The position numbers were made by a program, and so were the translations under genes. The notes under the pieces were generated by a model. The model made no database searches. It saw only the letters and a program-made list of their open reading frames with translations, and was not told the origin of the DNA. From Planctomycetaceae bacterium (GTDB taxonomy: Bacteria; Planctomycetota; UBA1135; GCA-002686595), in NCBI GenBank assembly GCA_011525785.1, contig WYBT01000021.1, positions 62,001-126,000 on the forward strand: a stretch of DNA of 64,000 nucleotides, given 5' to 3'. Positions 16,677-25,417 of this stretch are shown in pieces. The number at the start of each line of letters is the position of its first letter. Position 1 is the first letter of the stretch.

Positions 16677-17797
16677 GGGGAGACCTCTCGGTAGTTCGCT
16701 GCGGCGCCCGCTCCGCGCCGCGCACGTCCGCACAGATCGAGCAGCCAGCTCTCCAGCCGGCGCTGCCACAGGCCGGCGTCGAGTTCGCGCCCGCGCTCCG
16801 CCGCGCCGACGCACAGCTCGGCGTACAGCGCGTCGTCGATCGAAAGGCGCGTCATCGCGGCGGCGAGCGCAAGCGCGTCCTTGGGCGGCGCGAGCAGGCC
16901 GCACTGTTCGTCGTGCACGAGTTCGGCAATGGCTCTCCAGCGCGCGGCGATCACCGGCAGTCCGCACTGCAGCGCTTCGACGACCACGCCGGGCATGCCT
17001 TCGCCTTCGTGGTAGCTCGGGAACACCAGCGCGTCGTGCTCGGCGAGCACGCGCGAGACGTGCTCGTGCGGCAGGGCGCCGTGGTAGACCGCGCGCGGAT
17101 GCGAGCGCAGCGCTAGCAAGTCCGTCTGCGGCAGCGACGGGCCGTAGATGTCGAGCGTGCACTCGCGCGGGCACAGCTCGATCGCCCGCAGCGCTTCGGC
17201 GAAGCCCTTCTCGGGGCGCAACTGCGAGATGAACACGAAGCGCCGGCAGCGTTGCGAGCGCGCCGGCATCCGCGTTGGAGCGCGGCGCGTCGTCGGCAGC
17301 TTGCGGACGGCGCCGAAGCCCGCGAAGCGCGCGCACAAGTGGTCGGTCTGGAGCAGAACCAGGCGCGCCGAGCCCAGCACCGACGCGAGCGCGGCGCGTT
17401 TCGAGTCGCTGGCGGCGTCGAAGGCGAGATCGAGTGCGCCGCCGAAGGCGCGCACAACCAGCGGCCGCTCGAAGTGCTTGCACAGCCGCGCGATCCAGGG
17501 GCCAGCGGCCATCACTCCGCCCGCTGACGCGTTGAACATCACGAGGTCGGCGTGGCGTGCGCGGCGCTGGAGCGCCCACAGCGTCGACACAAGGCCGCGC
17601 GCGTCGGAGAGGCGGCGCCGCCAACCGCGCGAGTACGTGTTCGGACGCGTGGTGTCGACGATGTCGAGCTCGAACGCGCCGCTGGCGGCGAAGTTCTCGC
17701 ACAGCTCGGCGAACGAGACTTGAGTTCCGCCGATGGGCTCGCCCGGGCGCGGGCGCGGGCCGATCAGCATCAGGCGCGGACGGGGCGGCGAGCTCAC
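16673..17797 (-). CDS. Glycosyltransferase family 4
   Basis: A 374-residue GT-B enzyme. Near the start is GEPIGGTQVSF, a glycine-rich acceptor loop. The C-terminal half has the donor-site E-x7-E region HEGEGMPGVVVEALQCGLPV, typical of GT4 retaining transferases. It starts with GTG at 17797 overlapping the asparagine-synthase stop, and its own stop overlaps the methyltransferase ATG, so three genes are coupled. It adds one sugar to the lipid-linked repeat unit; donor and acceptor unknown. Confidence 0.87.
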   Translation of the reverse strand: MSSPPRPRLMLIGPRPRPGEPIGGTQVSFAELCENFAASGAFELDIVDTTRPNTYSRGWRRRLSDARGLVSTLWALQRRARHADLVMFNASAGGVMAAGPWIARLCKHFERPLVVRAFGGALDLAFDAASDSKRAALASVLGSARLVLLQTDHLCARFAGFGAVRKLPTTRRAPTRMPARSQRCRRFVFISQLRPEKGFAEALRAIELCPRECTLDIYGPSLPQTDLLALRSHPRAVYHGALPHEHVSRVLAEHDALVFPSYHEGEGMPGVVVEALQCGLPVIAARWRAIAELVHDEQCGLLAPPKDALALAAAMTRLSIDDALYAELCVGAAERGRELDAGLWQRRLESWLLDLCGRARRGAGAAANYREVSP

Positions 17798-19710
17798 GCG
17801 GCGACTCCGAAGCGCTGCATCCAGCGGCCGAGCGACGCGAGCAGCCAGACGCGCGTCGCGGCGGCCGTCTCGCTGAGCACGCCAGTGTTGAGTTGCGCGC
17901 GACGGCCGTCGTCGAGCGCGCGCTGGAGCTGGCGGCGTTGGAACAACTCCGCGGCGGGCGCGCCCGGCGCGTAGAGCTCGTCGACCAGCGACCAGAACTG
18001 CGGGTTGAACCAGTCGAACAACGGGATCGCGAAGCCCTGCTTCCTGTGCTCGTAGACCTCGCGCGGGAGCAGCTCGCGGCCCGCTTCGCGCAGGAGATGC
18101 TTGCCGACGCCGTCGCGGATCTTGAGCTCGAGCGGGAGCCGCGCCGCGAAGTCGACGACGCGCAGGTCGAGCAGCGGGACGCGCACTTCCAGGCTCGCGG
18201 CCATGCTCATGCGATCGACCTTGGTCAGGATCGCGCCCGGCATGTAGCTCCGCGCGAGCATGTCCATCACGAGTTCCTCCGGCGCGAGCTCGCGTAGCGC
18301 ACGCGGCTCGAGCGCGCAGTCCTCGCGCAGTTGTCCCGGCTGAACCTCGTGCGCGCACAGTTCGCGCAGCTCCTCGGGTGTCCACAGGGCTCGCATGCGG
18401 CGGAGCTGGTGCGCCGGTTCGTGCAGCGAGAGTTCGAGGCCCTTGCGCGCGCGACGTACCTTCGTCGCGAGCGCGCCGCGCGTCAGCGTCGATGCGGCCG
18501 TGAGCGCTGCGACTCCGGCGCGTCGCAAGGGCGCGGGTGTCGACTCGGTCAGGCGCCGCACGCGCGCGGCCCAGAAGATGTAGTCGTAGCCGCCGAACAT
18601 CTCGTCGCCGCCGTCGCCCGAGAGCACGACCTTCACCTCGCGCGCGGCGAGTTCCGAGACGGCCAGCGTCGGAATGCACGACGTGTCGCCCAGCGGTTCG
18701 CCAACGTGGTCGAGGATGCGGTCCAGCGCGGCGAGCGAGAACTGTGCGTGTTCGATGCGCGCTTCGTGGTGCTCAGCGCCCAGATGCGCCGCGACCGAGC
18801 GCGCCAGCGCACTCTCGTCGTAGTCCTTGCGCGCGAAGCCGATCGAGAAGCTCTGCAGGCGCCGGCCGCTCTCACGCGCGGCGCGGGCCGCGAAGGCCGC
18901 GACGGTGCTCGAATCGACGCCGCCGGAGAGGAACACGCCCACGGGAACGTCGGCGACCATCTGCGAGCGCACCACTTCGTCGAGCGTCGTGCGCAGCTCC
19001 GCGAGCGCGGCGGCCTCGTCCTGCTCGCGCGGCTCGAGGCGGAGTTCGTGATAGCGCTGCACTTCGACCTCGCCGTTGCGCCAGCGCAGCCAGTGGCCGG
19101 GCGGGAGTCGGCGCACGCCCTCGATGAGCGTCCACGGATCAGCGACGTAGCGATCGACGAGCAGCATCTCGAGCGACTTGCGGTCGAGGCGGCGCGCGAT
19201 CGAGGGGTGCGCGAGCAGGCTCGCGAGTTCGGAGGAGAACACCAGCTCGCGCCGCGGGCCCAAGGCCCAGTACAGCGGCTTGATGCCGATCGGATCGCGC
19301 GCCAGCGTGACCGTCTGCTCGCGCGCGTCGGCGATGGCGAAGCCGAACATGCCGTTGAGCGCGGACAGCGCCGCGGGACCGCGCTCGATCCACGCTTGCA
19401 GGACGACCTCGGTGTCCGAGCGCGTCGAGAAGCGCGCGCCGCGGGCCTCGAGTTCGGCTCGCAGGCGCGCGAAGTCGTACACCTCGCCGTTGTAGACCAG
19501 CGTCCAGCGGCCGTCGGCGCTGCGCATCGGCTGGTGGCCGTCGGCGATGTCGACGATCGAGAGCCGGCGCATCGCCAGCGCGGCGAAGCCGAGGTCGGCG
19601 ACGCCGCCTTCGTCGGGACCGCGGTGCACGAGCGCGCGGTTCATGGCCTCGGCGATGCTCGCGTCCACGCGCTCGCCGCCGCTCAGCGCGAATCCGTTGA
19701 TGCCGCACAT
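17794..19710 (-). CDS. asnB: Asparagine synthase-type glutamine amidotransferase
   Basis: A 638-residue two-domain enzyme. The N-terminal Ntn-hydrolase glutaminase begins MCGINGF, with Cys2 as nucleophile, and includes RRLSIVDIADGHQPM and YNGEVYDF. The C-terminal ATP-pyrophosphatase domain has the PP-loop FLSGGVDSS near residue 258 and SGDGGDEMFGGYDY. The canonical reaction makes asparagine. Copies inside capsule loci are thought to transfer amide nitrogen to carboxyl groups of sugars, which would suit a ManNAcA-containing polymer; this is inference. Length matches the 'exopolysaccharide' AsnB group. It is coupled downstream to the GT4 gene, and the polymerase stop lies 2 bp upstream. Confidence 0.88.
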   Translation of the reverse strand: MCGINGFALSGGERVDASIAEAMNRALVHRGPDEGGVADLGFAALAMRRLSIVDIADGHQPMRSADGRWTLVYNGEVYDFARLRAELEARGARFSTRSDTEVVLQAWIERGPAALSALNGMFGFAIADAREQTVTLARDPIGIKPLYWALGPRRELVFSSELASLLAHPSIARRLDRKSLEMLLVDRYVADPWTLIEGVRRLPPGHWLRWRNGEVEVQRYHELRLEPREQDEAAALAELRTTLDEVVRSQMVADVPVGVFLSGGVDSSTVAAFAARAARESGRRLQSFSIGFARKDYDESALARSVAAHLGAEHHEARIEHAQFSLAALDRILDHVGEPLGDTSCIPTLAVSELAAREVKVVLSGDGGDEMFGGYDYIFWAARVRRLTESTPAPLRRAGVAALTAASTLTRGALATKVRRARKGLELSLHEPAHQLRRMRALWTPEELRELCAHEVQPGQLREDCALEPRALRELAPEELVMDMLARSYMPGAILTKVDRMSMAASLEVRVPLLDLRVVDFAARLPLELKIRDGVGKHLLREAGRELLPREVYEHRKQGFAIPLFDWFNPQFWSLVDELYAPGAPAAELFQRRQLQRALDDGRRAQLNTGVLSETAAATRVWLLASLGRWMQRFGVAA

Positions 19711-19712
19711 GG

Positions 19713-21065
19713 CTAACGCCTCCAGGGTTGGGCCGTTGGGGTCAGCGTTCGGCCGCACAGCACTGACGCTGCCGCGCGCCCGAGGATCCACACGGGAGTC
19801 ACGCAGGCGCCGAGCACGAAGACCTGCTTGGCGAGCGTGGCGAATTCGTTGCGATGCTGGATCGCGACGTAAAACGCGAAGTAGGGCGCGAGGCGCGCGA
19901 CGAGTCCGTCGGGGGCGGCATCCCAGCGCCGCTCGACCCACGCAAGCAGAAGGCCGCCCGCACAGCCGAACAGCGCAGGGCCGACCCATGCGCCGAAGTT
20001 CAGCCAGCCCTCGGCGACCAGGCTGAAGGCCGCGCCGCCGCCGCGCGAGGCGACCTCGAGGTAGTTCGAGCGCACGAACTGCTCGGAGAGCATCAACGGG
20101 CGGTCGGGGTAGATGCCGCGCGGCACGAACGCCAACACGCCGTCGAGCAAGCTGCGGCCGGCCAGCGAGCCCGGCTCGCGGTCGTAGAAGATCTCCGAGG
20201 CGGTGATGAAGGGGTGGGAGAGCTCCGAGCCGCCGATCGCGGCCGCAATGGTCTCCATCCCGCGCCCCTGCAGCATCCACAGCGCTTCGCCGACGTCGCC
20301 TTTGTACGCGCCGCGGAACAGCGCAAAGGTCTCGAGCACGAAGTACATCGCGAGTGCGAGCGCGATCAGCGCCGGCTTCACGCGCCGCAGCTCCCAACCT
20401 GCGCGGCGGCAGTGGATGGCGAGGAATCCCACCACCAGGATGGCGAAGTTGGTCCGCACCGAGATGACGGCGATCGACCACAGCGCGACCGCAACAGCGC
20501 AGGCGCGGAACGCACCGCGTTCGACCGGCGCCAGCGCCGAAGCCTCGGCCCACAGGCAGCCCGCGATCATCATCCACAGCCCGAATTGCAGCGGGCCCAG
20601 TCCCTGACTCATCAGGTACTTGAAGGCGTAGTCCTCGCGATTCGACAGCGCGCTCAGACCCACGCGCTGCACGTAGAGCGCGTAGAGCGCGCCGCCGACC
20701 ACGACCAGCGTGGCCGCGACGACGAAGTCGCGTTGGGACGTGTCGCGATTCGTGCTGATGCGAGCCGCCGGCGCGCTCGTCCAGCCGACTTGCATCGCCA
20801 TCCAAGCGCTAGCGAGCAGTCCGGCCGCGTACGCGACGTACTGGAGCTGCGTCGCGACGACGAGCTCGTCGCTCAAGTGCGAGAGGTTGCGCCAGCTCGT
20901 GGGCGCGATGAAGCTCGTGGCGAGCGGATAGAACGTCCCCACCAGGCCGGTGGCGAGCAGCGCGAGCGTCGGCAGGTACAGCGGCGAGCGACGGCGACGC
21001 CACCACAGGCCCGTTGCGACCAGGCTCCACAGAAGCGCCGCGACCAGGAAGCGTTCGACTTGCAC
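19713..21065 (-). CDS. Multi-pass membrane protein, O-antigen polymerase (Wzy) candidate
   Basis: A 450-residue integral membrane protein with about ten or more hydrophobic segments and a long hydrophilic loop near residues 240-330. That loop contains Arg-rich turns and FVPRGIYPDRP, like the periplasmic loop of Wzy polymerases. Wzy proteins conserve topology rather than sequence, so the call rests on topology and on its place between the flippase and AsnB. The GTG at 21065 is the start, 3 bp after the flippase stop. The sole copy in the locus, it would join repeat units on the periplasmic face. Confidence 0.7.
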   Translation of the reverse strand: MQVERFLVAALLWSLVATGLWWRRRRSPLYLPTLALLATGLVGTFYPLATSFIAPTSWRNLSHLSDELVVATQLQYVAYAAGLLASAWMAMQVGWTSAPAARISTNRDTSQRDFVVAATLVVVGGALYALYVQRVGLSALSNREDYAFKYLMSQGLGPLQFGLWMMIAGCLWAEASALAPVERGAFRACAVAVALWSIAVISVRTNFAILVVGFLAIHCRRAGWELRRVKPALIALALAMYFVLETFALFRGAYKGDVGEALWMLQGRGMETIAAAIGGSELSHPFITASEIFYDREPGSLAGRSLLDGVLAFVPRGIYPDRPLMLSEQFVRSNYLEVASRGGGAAFSLVAEGWLNFGAWVGPALFGCAGGLLLAWVERRWDAAPDGLVARLAPYFAFYVAIQHRNEFATLAKQVFVLGACVTPVWILGRAAASVLCGRTLTPTAQPWRR

Positions 21066-21068
21066 GGC

Positions 21069-22505
21069 TCAGCTCGCGGCGATCCGCCAGGCGCCGAGCG
21101 CGACGAGCGCGCCGAACATCGAAGCTGCTGCGGCGAGCTTCCAGCGCGGGAGGATCGCGCGCGGGATGCGCAGGCTCTCGAGCGCGAGCAGCTGCAGCTC
21201 GGCGCTGCGGGCCGCCGCGAAGGTCGCGACCGCGCCCCAGGCGCCCCACAGCGGAATCGCGACGAGTCCGACCGCGACCATCAGGCACGCGGCGAGCACG
21301 TAGGCGCGGCGTTGGGTGCAGAAGTCGCCTTGAGCGCGCTGCCAAGGCGTCGCGAAGAAGCCGAACGAGTGCACGAACAGCGCGACGAGCAGCGCGATGA
21401 AGATCGGTGTCGAGGGTGCGAACGAGCTCCCCAGCAGCCAGGGCAGCAGCGTCGGCGCGAGCGCGATGCCGCCAGCCAGGGCGATGAAGTACAGCGGGGT
21501 CGCAGCGCTGGTGATCGCGACGAAGCGCGTCGCGGCGCGCTCGTAGCCGTGCTTCTCCACTTCGCGAGCGAGCAGCGGGTAGAGCGCTGCGGAGAGCGCG
21601 GAACTGATCACGTGCAGCCGCAGCGCGACGTCGGCGGCGCCGCAGTAAAGGCCGAAGGCATCGCCTCCGATGAACTCGTCGAGCATCACGCGGTCGAGCA
21701 CCGAGATCGCGCTCGCCGCGAGTCCGTAGCCGAGCAAGTCGAGTGCGGCCTTCTGAAGTCGCTCGCGCTGCGAGGAGGCGCGCAGCGTGGCGAGCGCGCG
21801 CAGTCCTGTCGTGCTCTCCCGCGGCCCCGCGGCGCGTCGGTAGGCGATCCACAACGCGAAGTTGGCGCCGGCGAAGGGCAGCACGACCGTCCACGCCGGC
21901 AGTGCGGACACGCTCAGCGCTGCGCTCGCGGCGAAGGCGGCCGCCCAGGCGACGTTGCGCGCGGCGTTGGCGAAGCCGACACGCCCGTGCGCGCTCAGGC
22001 GCGCGAAGTCGCGCGAACCCAGCCCGTGCAGGCCTGACGCGACGCCCAGCGCGATCGCGGACGCCGGCGGCAACAGCGCCAGCCCGACCGCGAAAGCTAG
22101 CGCCGTCACCGAGAGCGCGGACAGGCGAGCGACGGCGGCGCGCTCGTCCTCGTTCGTGGCGTTCGAGGTCTCCTCGCGGATGAGCAGCTGACGCGCGACG
22201 TCTTGATAGGTGACGAAGCCGACCAGCGCGACGAACAGCGAGAACTCGCCGTAGGCCGCGGGCCCGAGCTGGCGTGTGAGGACGGGCAGGCTGGCGAGCC
22301 CCGAGAGTCCGAGCACGGCCTGGCTCGCGACGACTTTGGCCGCTCCGTCGCGCAGCCCCTCGGGCCGCGCCGGACGCGGTTCGCTCGACGCTGCCGTGCT
22401 GCCCGGGCGCTCGCCCGCGTCCACAGCGAACAGCGTCGCCTTGGAGCGAGACGAAACGGCCTGGGCGCGTGCGCCGCCCAGCTCTTGGGCCTCGTCGATC
22501 TTCAT
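21069..22505 (-). CDS. Polysaccharide flippase, Wzx/MATE-like
   Basis: A 478-residue polysaccharide transporter with about twelve to fourteen hydrophobic segments beginning near residue 58, after a polar N-terminal tail of some 55 residues. The family signature region, VLGLSGLASLPVLTRQLGPAAYGEFSLF, is characteristic: broken helix then GP-x-x-YG. It flips undecaprenyl-linked repeat units across the inner membrane for the Wzy-type polymerase encoded next. It is the first gene of the minus arm. Its promoter must lie in 22506-22714, shared with the divergent initiating transferase. The long charged N-terminal tail is unusual. Confidence 0.87.
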   Translation of the reverse strand: MKIDEAQELGGARAQAVSSRSKATLFAVDAGERPGSTAASSEPRPARPEGLRDGAAKVVASQAVLGLSGLASLPVLTRQLGPAAYGEFSLFVALVGFVTYQDVARQLLIREETSNATNEDERAAVARLSALSVTALAFAVGLALLPPASAIALGVASGLHGLGSRDFARLSAHGRVGFANAARNVAWAAAFAASAALSVSALPAWTVVLPFAGANFALWIAYRRAAGPRESTTGLRALATLRASSQRERLQKAALDLLGYGLAASAISVLDRVMLDEFIGGDAFGLYCGAADVALRLHVISSALSAALYPLLAREVEKHGYERAATRFVAITSAATPLYFIALAGGIALAPTLLPWLLGSSFAPSTPIFIALLVALFVHSFGFFATPWQRAQGDFCTQRRAYVLAACLMVAVGLVAIPLWGAWGAVATFAAARSAELQLLALESLRIPRAILPRWKLAAAASMFGALVALGAWRIAAS

Positions 22506-22714
22506 GTACCGCTCGCGCAGGGATCGACGTGCCCGTCCAGGCCCTTGAGCCCGCGTCCTCCGGATGAAACGCCGGACGCTTTCTTTCGCAAATTCGAGCC
22601 GGTTGGGCGTCAGTCCGGCCCTGTCAGGTGGCGAAAAGGACAGCCGCCCGCGCCAGCCCCCAGCTGCGCGAGCGCACGTCGAAACGATCTCGTCCTGTCC
22701 CCGTTGCTTTTCCC

Positions 22715-23491
22715 ATGCCCTTGCCCGCTCTCCACACCGACCCGCCCGAGCTGCGCGAACTGGTCTTGCCGCCCGCGCGCCACTCCCGCACGCGGAACGC
22801 TGCCGCCGCGCCCCACGAGGTCCAGGGCGACCCGGTGTTCGAAGCGGCCGTCGACTGGGACGCGCTCGAGCCGCGCGGACCTTGGTATCGCGTGGGCCGG
22901 CCGCTCGCCGACGAGCTGCTGCTAGCGCTGACCTTGCCGCCGGCGCTCGTGCTCATCGCGCTCGTCGCGCTCGCCAACGCCATCGCCTTCGGCGGCTTCA
23001 AGCGCGCCTTCTTCATCCAACCGCGCGTCGGCCACCGCGGGCGCATCTTCAATCTGATCAAGTTCCGCACGATGCGCGAGCCTAGCGGCACCGTGTTCGA
23101 GTCCTGGTCGAACGGCGACGTCGCACGCGTGACCGCCATGGGGCGCTTCCTGCGCAGCACGCACCTCGACGAGCTGCCGCAACTGTTCAACGTGGCTCGC
23201 GGCGAGATGGGCTTCATCGGCCCGCGCCCCGAGATGATCGAGGTCGAGGAGTGGGCCTGCGCGAACGTGCCGGGCTTCCTCGAGCGCCTGGCGATCAAGC
23301 CGGGCATCACCGGCTGGGCGCAGATCACGCAGGGCTACACGCCCAAGGACGTCGCCGCGTACGAGCGCAAGCTCGAGCTGAACCGCGAGTACCTCTCCAA
23401 GCTCTCGCTGCGCACGGACCTGGGCATCGTCGCGCGCACGCTGGTGTGGATGGTGATGGGCCGCGGCTGGCGCTGGAACAAGCCCAAGTAG
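22715..23491 (+). CDS. Initiating sugar-phosphate transferase (Bac_transf family)
   Basis: A 258-residue membrane-anchored phosphoglycosyl transferase. One N-terminal membrane segment (about residues 69-92) is followed by the catalytic core: FFIQPRVGHRGRIFNLIKFR, then THLDELPQLFNVARGEMGFI ending in GPRP, then KPGITGWAQI. The family loads the first sugar-1-phosphate onto undecaprenyl phosphate. It is a short WcaJ/WbaP-type protein lacking the four extra N-terminal helices. The start is uncertain: an ATG at 22628 would add 29 residues, and 22715 is preferred because codon use upstream is poor. The 209 bp between it and the flippase start must hold promoters for both arms, but I could not pick out a convincing pair of boxes. 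Confidence 0.88.
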   Translation: MPLPALHTDPPELRELVLPPARHSRTRNAAAAPHEVQGDPVFEAAVDWDALEPRGPWYRVGRPLADELLLALTLPPALVLIALVALANAIAFGGFKRAFFIQPRVGHRGRIFNLIKFRTMREPSGTVFESWSNGDVARVTAMGRFLRSTHLDELPQLFNVARGEMGFIGPRPEMIEVEEWACANVPGFLERLAIKPGITGWAQITQGYTPKDVAAYERKLELNREYLSKLSLRTDLGIVARTLVWMVMGRGWRWNKPK

Positions 23492-23499
23492 CGCCGCGA

Positions 23500-23523
23500 C
23501 GGGCGGCGGGCCCGATTCTTCTT
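23500..23523 (+). terminator. Rho-independent terminator after the sugar transferase
   Basis: A GC stem of five pairs (23500-23504 with 23510-23514) with a five-base loop is followed by ATTCTTCTT. It starts nine bases after the stop codon of the sugar-phosphate transferase and separates the polysaccharide locus from the secreted propeller protein. Confidence 0.6.
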
Positions 23524-23580
23524 GCCGCGCCGTGATGGAGCGCGAGCGGCGTTCTCGTGTGGGTGCATGGAGCCTCATCC

Positions 23581-25332
23581 ATGAACCAACACACGATCCG
23601 CACTCTCACCTTCCTTCCCCTCGTCCTTCCCCTGTTCCCGCTCTGCGGGCGGGCAGCTGCGCAAACCACGTCGCGTGTCAGCAGCTCGCCGATCCTGCAC
23701 CCCGGCAACGCCGACAGCGGCCGCGCGGTGGTCAGCGCCGACGGCCTGTTCGTCGCCTTCGAGAGCCTGGCCGACAACCTGGTCGCGAGCGACACCAACG
23801 GCGTCGGCGACGTCTTCGTGCGCGAGCTGGTGAGCGGCGACGTCGAGCTCGTCAGCATCGCCACGGGCGGTGCGCAAGCCGACGACGAGAGCGGCGTCCA
23901 AGGCGTCGCGCTTTCCGCTGACGGCCGTTTCGCGGCCTTCGCGAGCCGCGCGCGCAACCTCGGCGGCGCGCACAGCCGCTCGGACAACGACATCTTCGTC
24001 CGCGACCGGCTGCTGCAGCGCACGCTCTGGGCGAGCCCCAACAAGAACGGCCTCGAAGCCGCGGGGAACAGCGAGTGGCCGTCGCTCTCGGCCGATGGCC
24101 GCTTCGTCGTGTTCCACAGCGACGCCGACGACCTGGTGAACGGCGACACGGGCTTCACGGACGTGTTCGTGCGCGACCTCGTCGCCAACGTCACCGAGCG
24201 CATCAGCGTCGACGCGCAGGGCGGCCCGGCCAACGCACACGCGCTGGTCGGCGCCGGCGCGATCAGCGGCGACGGCCGCTTCGTGGCCTTCACCTCGGTG
24301 GCCTCGAACCTCGTCTCTGGCGACGTGAACGGCCTGGGCGACGTGTTCGTGCGCGACCGTCAGAGCGGCGTGACCACGCGCATCTCGCGCGGCCTGAACG
24401 GCGTCGAACCCAACGCCATGTCGTTCCAGCCCGCGCTCAGCGCGAACGGGCGCTTCGTGATCTTCCGCAGCGATGCCTCCAACCTCGTCGCCGGCGACAC
24501 GAACAACATGGGCGACGTGTTCGTGCACGACCGGCAGAGCGGGACCACGCGGCGCGTGAGCGTCGCGACCGGCGGCGTCCAAGCCAACTTCCTGAGCGGC
24601 CTGGACAGCGTCGCGGTCTCGAACGACGGCCGTTTCGCCAGCTTTGCGAGCTTCGCCACCGACCTCGTCGCCTTCGACGACAACCTCGTGCCCGACATCT
24701 TCGTGCACGACGCGCAGACGCTGGTCACCGAGCGCGTGAGCGTGCACCTCGCCGGCGCGCCCGCGGATCGCGCGTGCGAAGGCGCGAGCATGTCGAGCGA
24801 CGGACGTGTCATCGCCTTCTGGAGCGCTGCCAATCGCCTCGTCGAAGCGCCCACCGGCGGCTCGCGCCACGTGTACGTCCACGACCGCGCGCCCTACGAC
24901 GTCGTGAGCTACTGCACCGCGGGTCCGTCGTCGAATTTCTGCTCGGCGGTGATCACGGGGCTGGGGCTGCCGACGGTCTCCGGTTCGGATCAACTCACGA
25001 TCGTGGTCTCCGAAGTCGACGCCGGTCACCCCGGCCTGATCTTCTACGGCGTCGACAACACCGCCTACACGCCGGCGCCGCTGGGCACGGGCTTCCTGTG
25101 CGTGAAGCCGCCGCTGCAACGCACGGCGCTGCAGATGACCAGCGGCGAGCCGATGTCGTGCGCGGGCGAGTTCTCGCTCAACTGGAGCGCCTACATGGCG
25201 AGCCATCCGCTCGCGCTCGGCCAGCCGCTGCAGGCGGGGCAGCGCTTCTACGCGCAGGGCTGGCACCGCGACGCCGGCAGCCCGGTCGGCGGCGCGCTCT
25301 CGAATGCGCTGGCCTTCATCGTGCAGCCGTAG
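23581..25332 (+). CDS. Secreted seven-bladed PD40/TolB-like beta-propeller with planctomycete-type C-terminal domain
   Basis: A 583-residue exported protein with a signal peptide (residues 1-27, ending RAAA). Seven repeats of about 50 residues follow, each built on S-x-DGRFVAF-x-S-x-A-x-LV..GD-x-N..DVFVRD, running from about residue 49 to 440; seven such units should close a propeller. From residue 443 comes a separate 141-residue domain starting SYCTAG, with four Cys (two at the start, one in FLCVKPP, one in SCAGEF) and ending near ALAFIVQP. I recall this domain from many exported proteins of high-GC Planctomycetota, where it behaves like a shared surface or sorting module; function unknown. 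Monocistronic between two terminators. Confidence 0.8.
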   Translation: MNQHTIRTLTFLPLVLPLFPLCGRAAAQTTSRVSSSPILHPGNADSGRAVVSADGLFVAFESLADNLVASDTNGVGDVFVRELVSGDVELVSIATGGAQADDESGVQGVALSADGRFAAFASRARNLGGAHSRSDNDIFVRDRLLQRTLWASPNKNGLEAAGNSEWPSLSADGRFVVFHSDADDLVNGDTGFTDVFVRDLVANVTERISVDAQGGPANAHALVGAGAISGDGRFVAFTSVASNLVSGDVNGLGDVFVRDRQSGVTTRISRGLNGVEPNAMSFQPALSANGRFVIFRSDASNLVAGDTNNMGDVFVHDRQSGTTRRVSVATGGVQANFLSGLDSVAVSNDGRFASFASFATDLVAFDDNLVPDIFVHDAQTLVTERVSVHLAGAPADRACEGASMSSDGRVIAFWSAANRLVEAPTGGSRHVYVHDRAPYDVVSYCTAGPSSNFCSAVITGLGLPTVSGSDQLTIVVSEVDAGHPGLIFYGVDNTAYTPAPLGTGFLCVKPPLQRTALQMTSGEPMSCAGEFSLNWSAYMASHPLALGQPLQAGQRFYAQGWHRDAGSPVGGALSNALAFIVQP

Positions 25333-25365
25333 TCGCGCGCCAGGACTCTTCCGAGCCGACTCCAC

Positions 25366-25404
25366 GCGCGGCCCGTCGCTCTCGAGCGGCGGGCCGCGTT
25401 CGTC
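25366..25404. terminator. Bidirectional terminator between convergent genes
   Basis: A perfect nine-base GC stem (25367-25375 with 25390-25398) encloses a loop that itself can form a short CGCTC/GAGCG stem, followed on the plus strand by TTCGTCTT. It lies between the stops of two convergent genes (25332 and 25418) and can serve both. Confidence 0.7.
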
Positions 25405-25417
25405 TTGGCGGGTCGGG

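Noticed and set aside
4530..23491. An exosortase/PEP-CTERM locus, since AsnB, heparinase and formyltransferase genes occur in such loci.
   Set aside because: No exosortase or PEP-CTERM protein is seen; the genes fit a Wzx/Wzy system.
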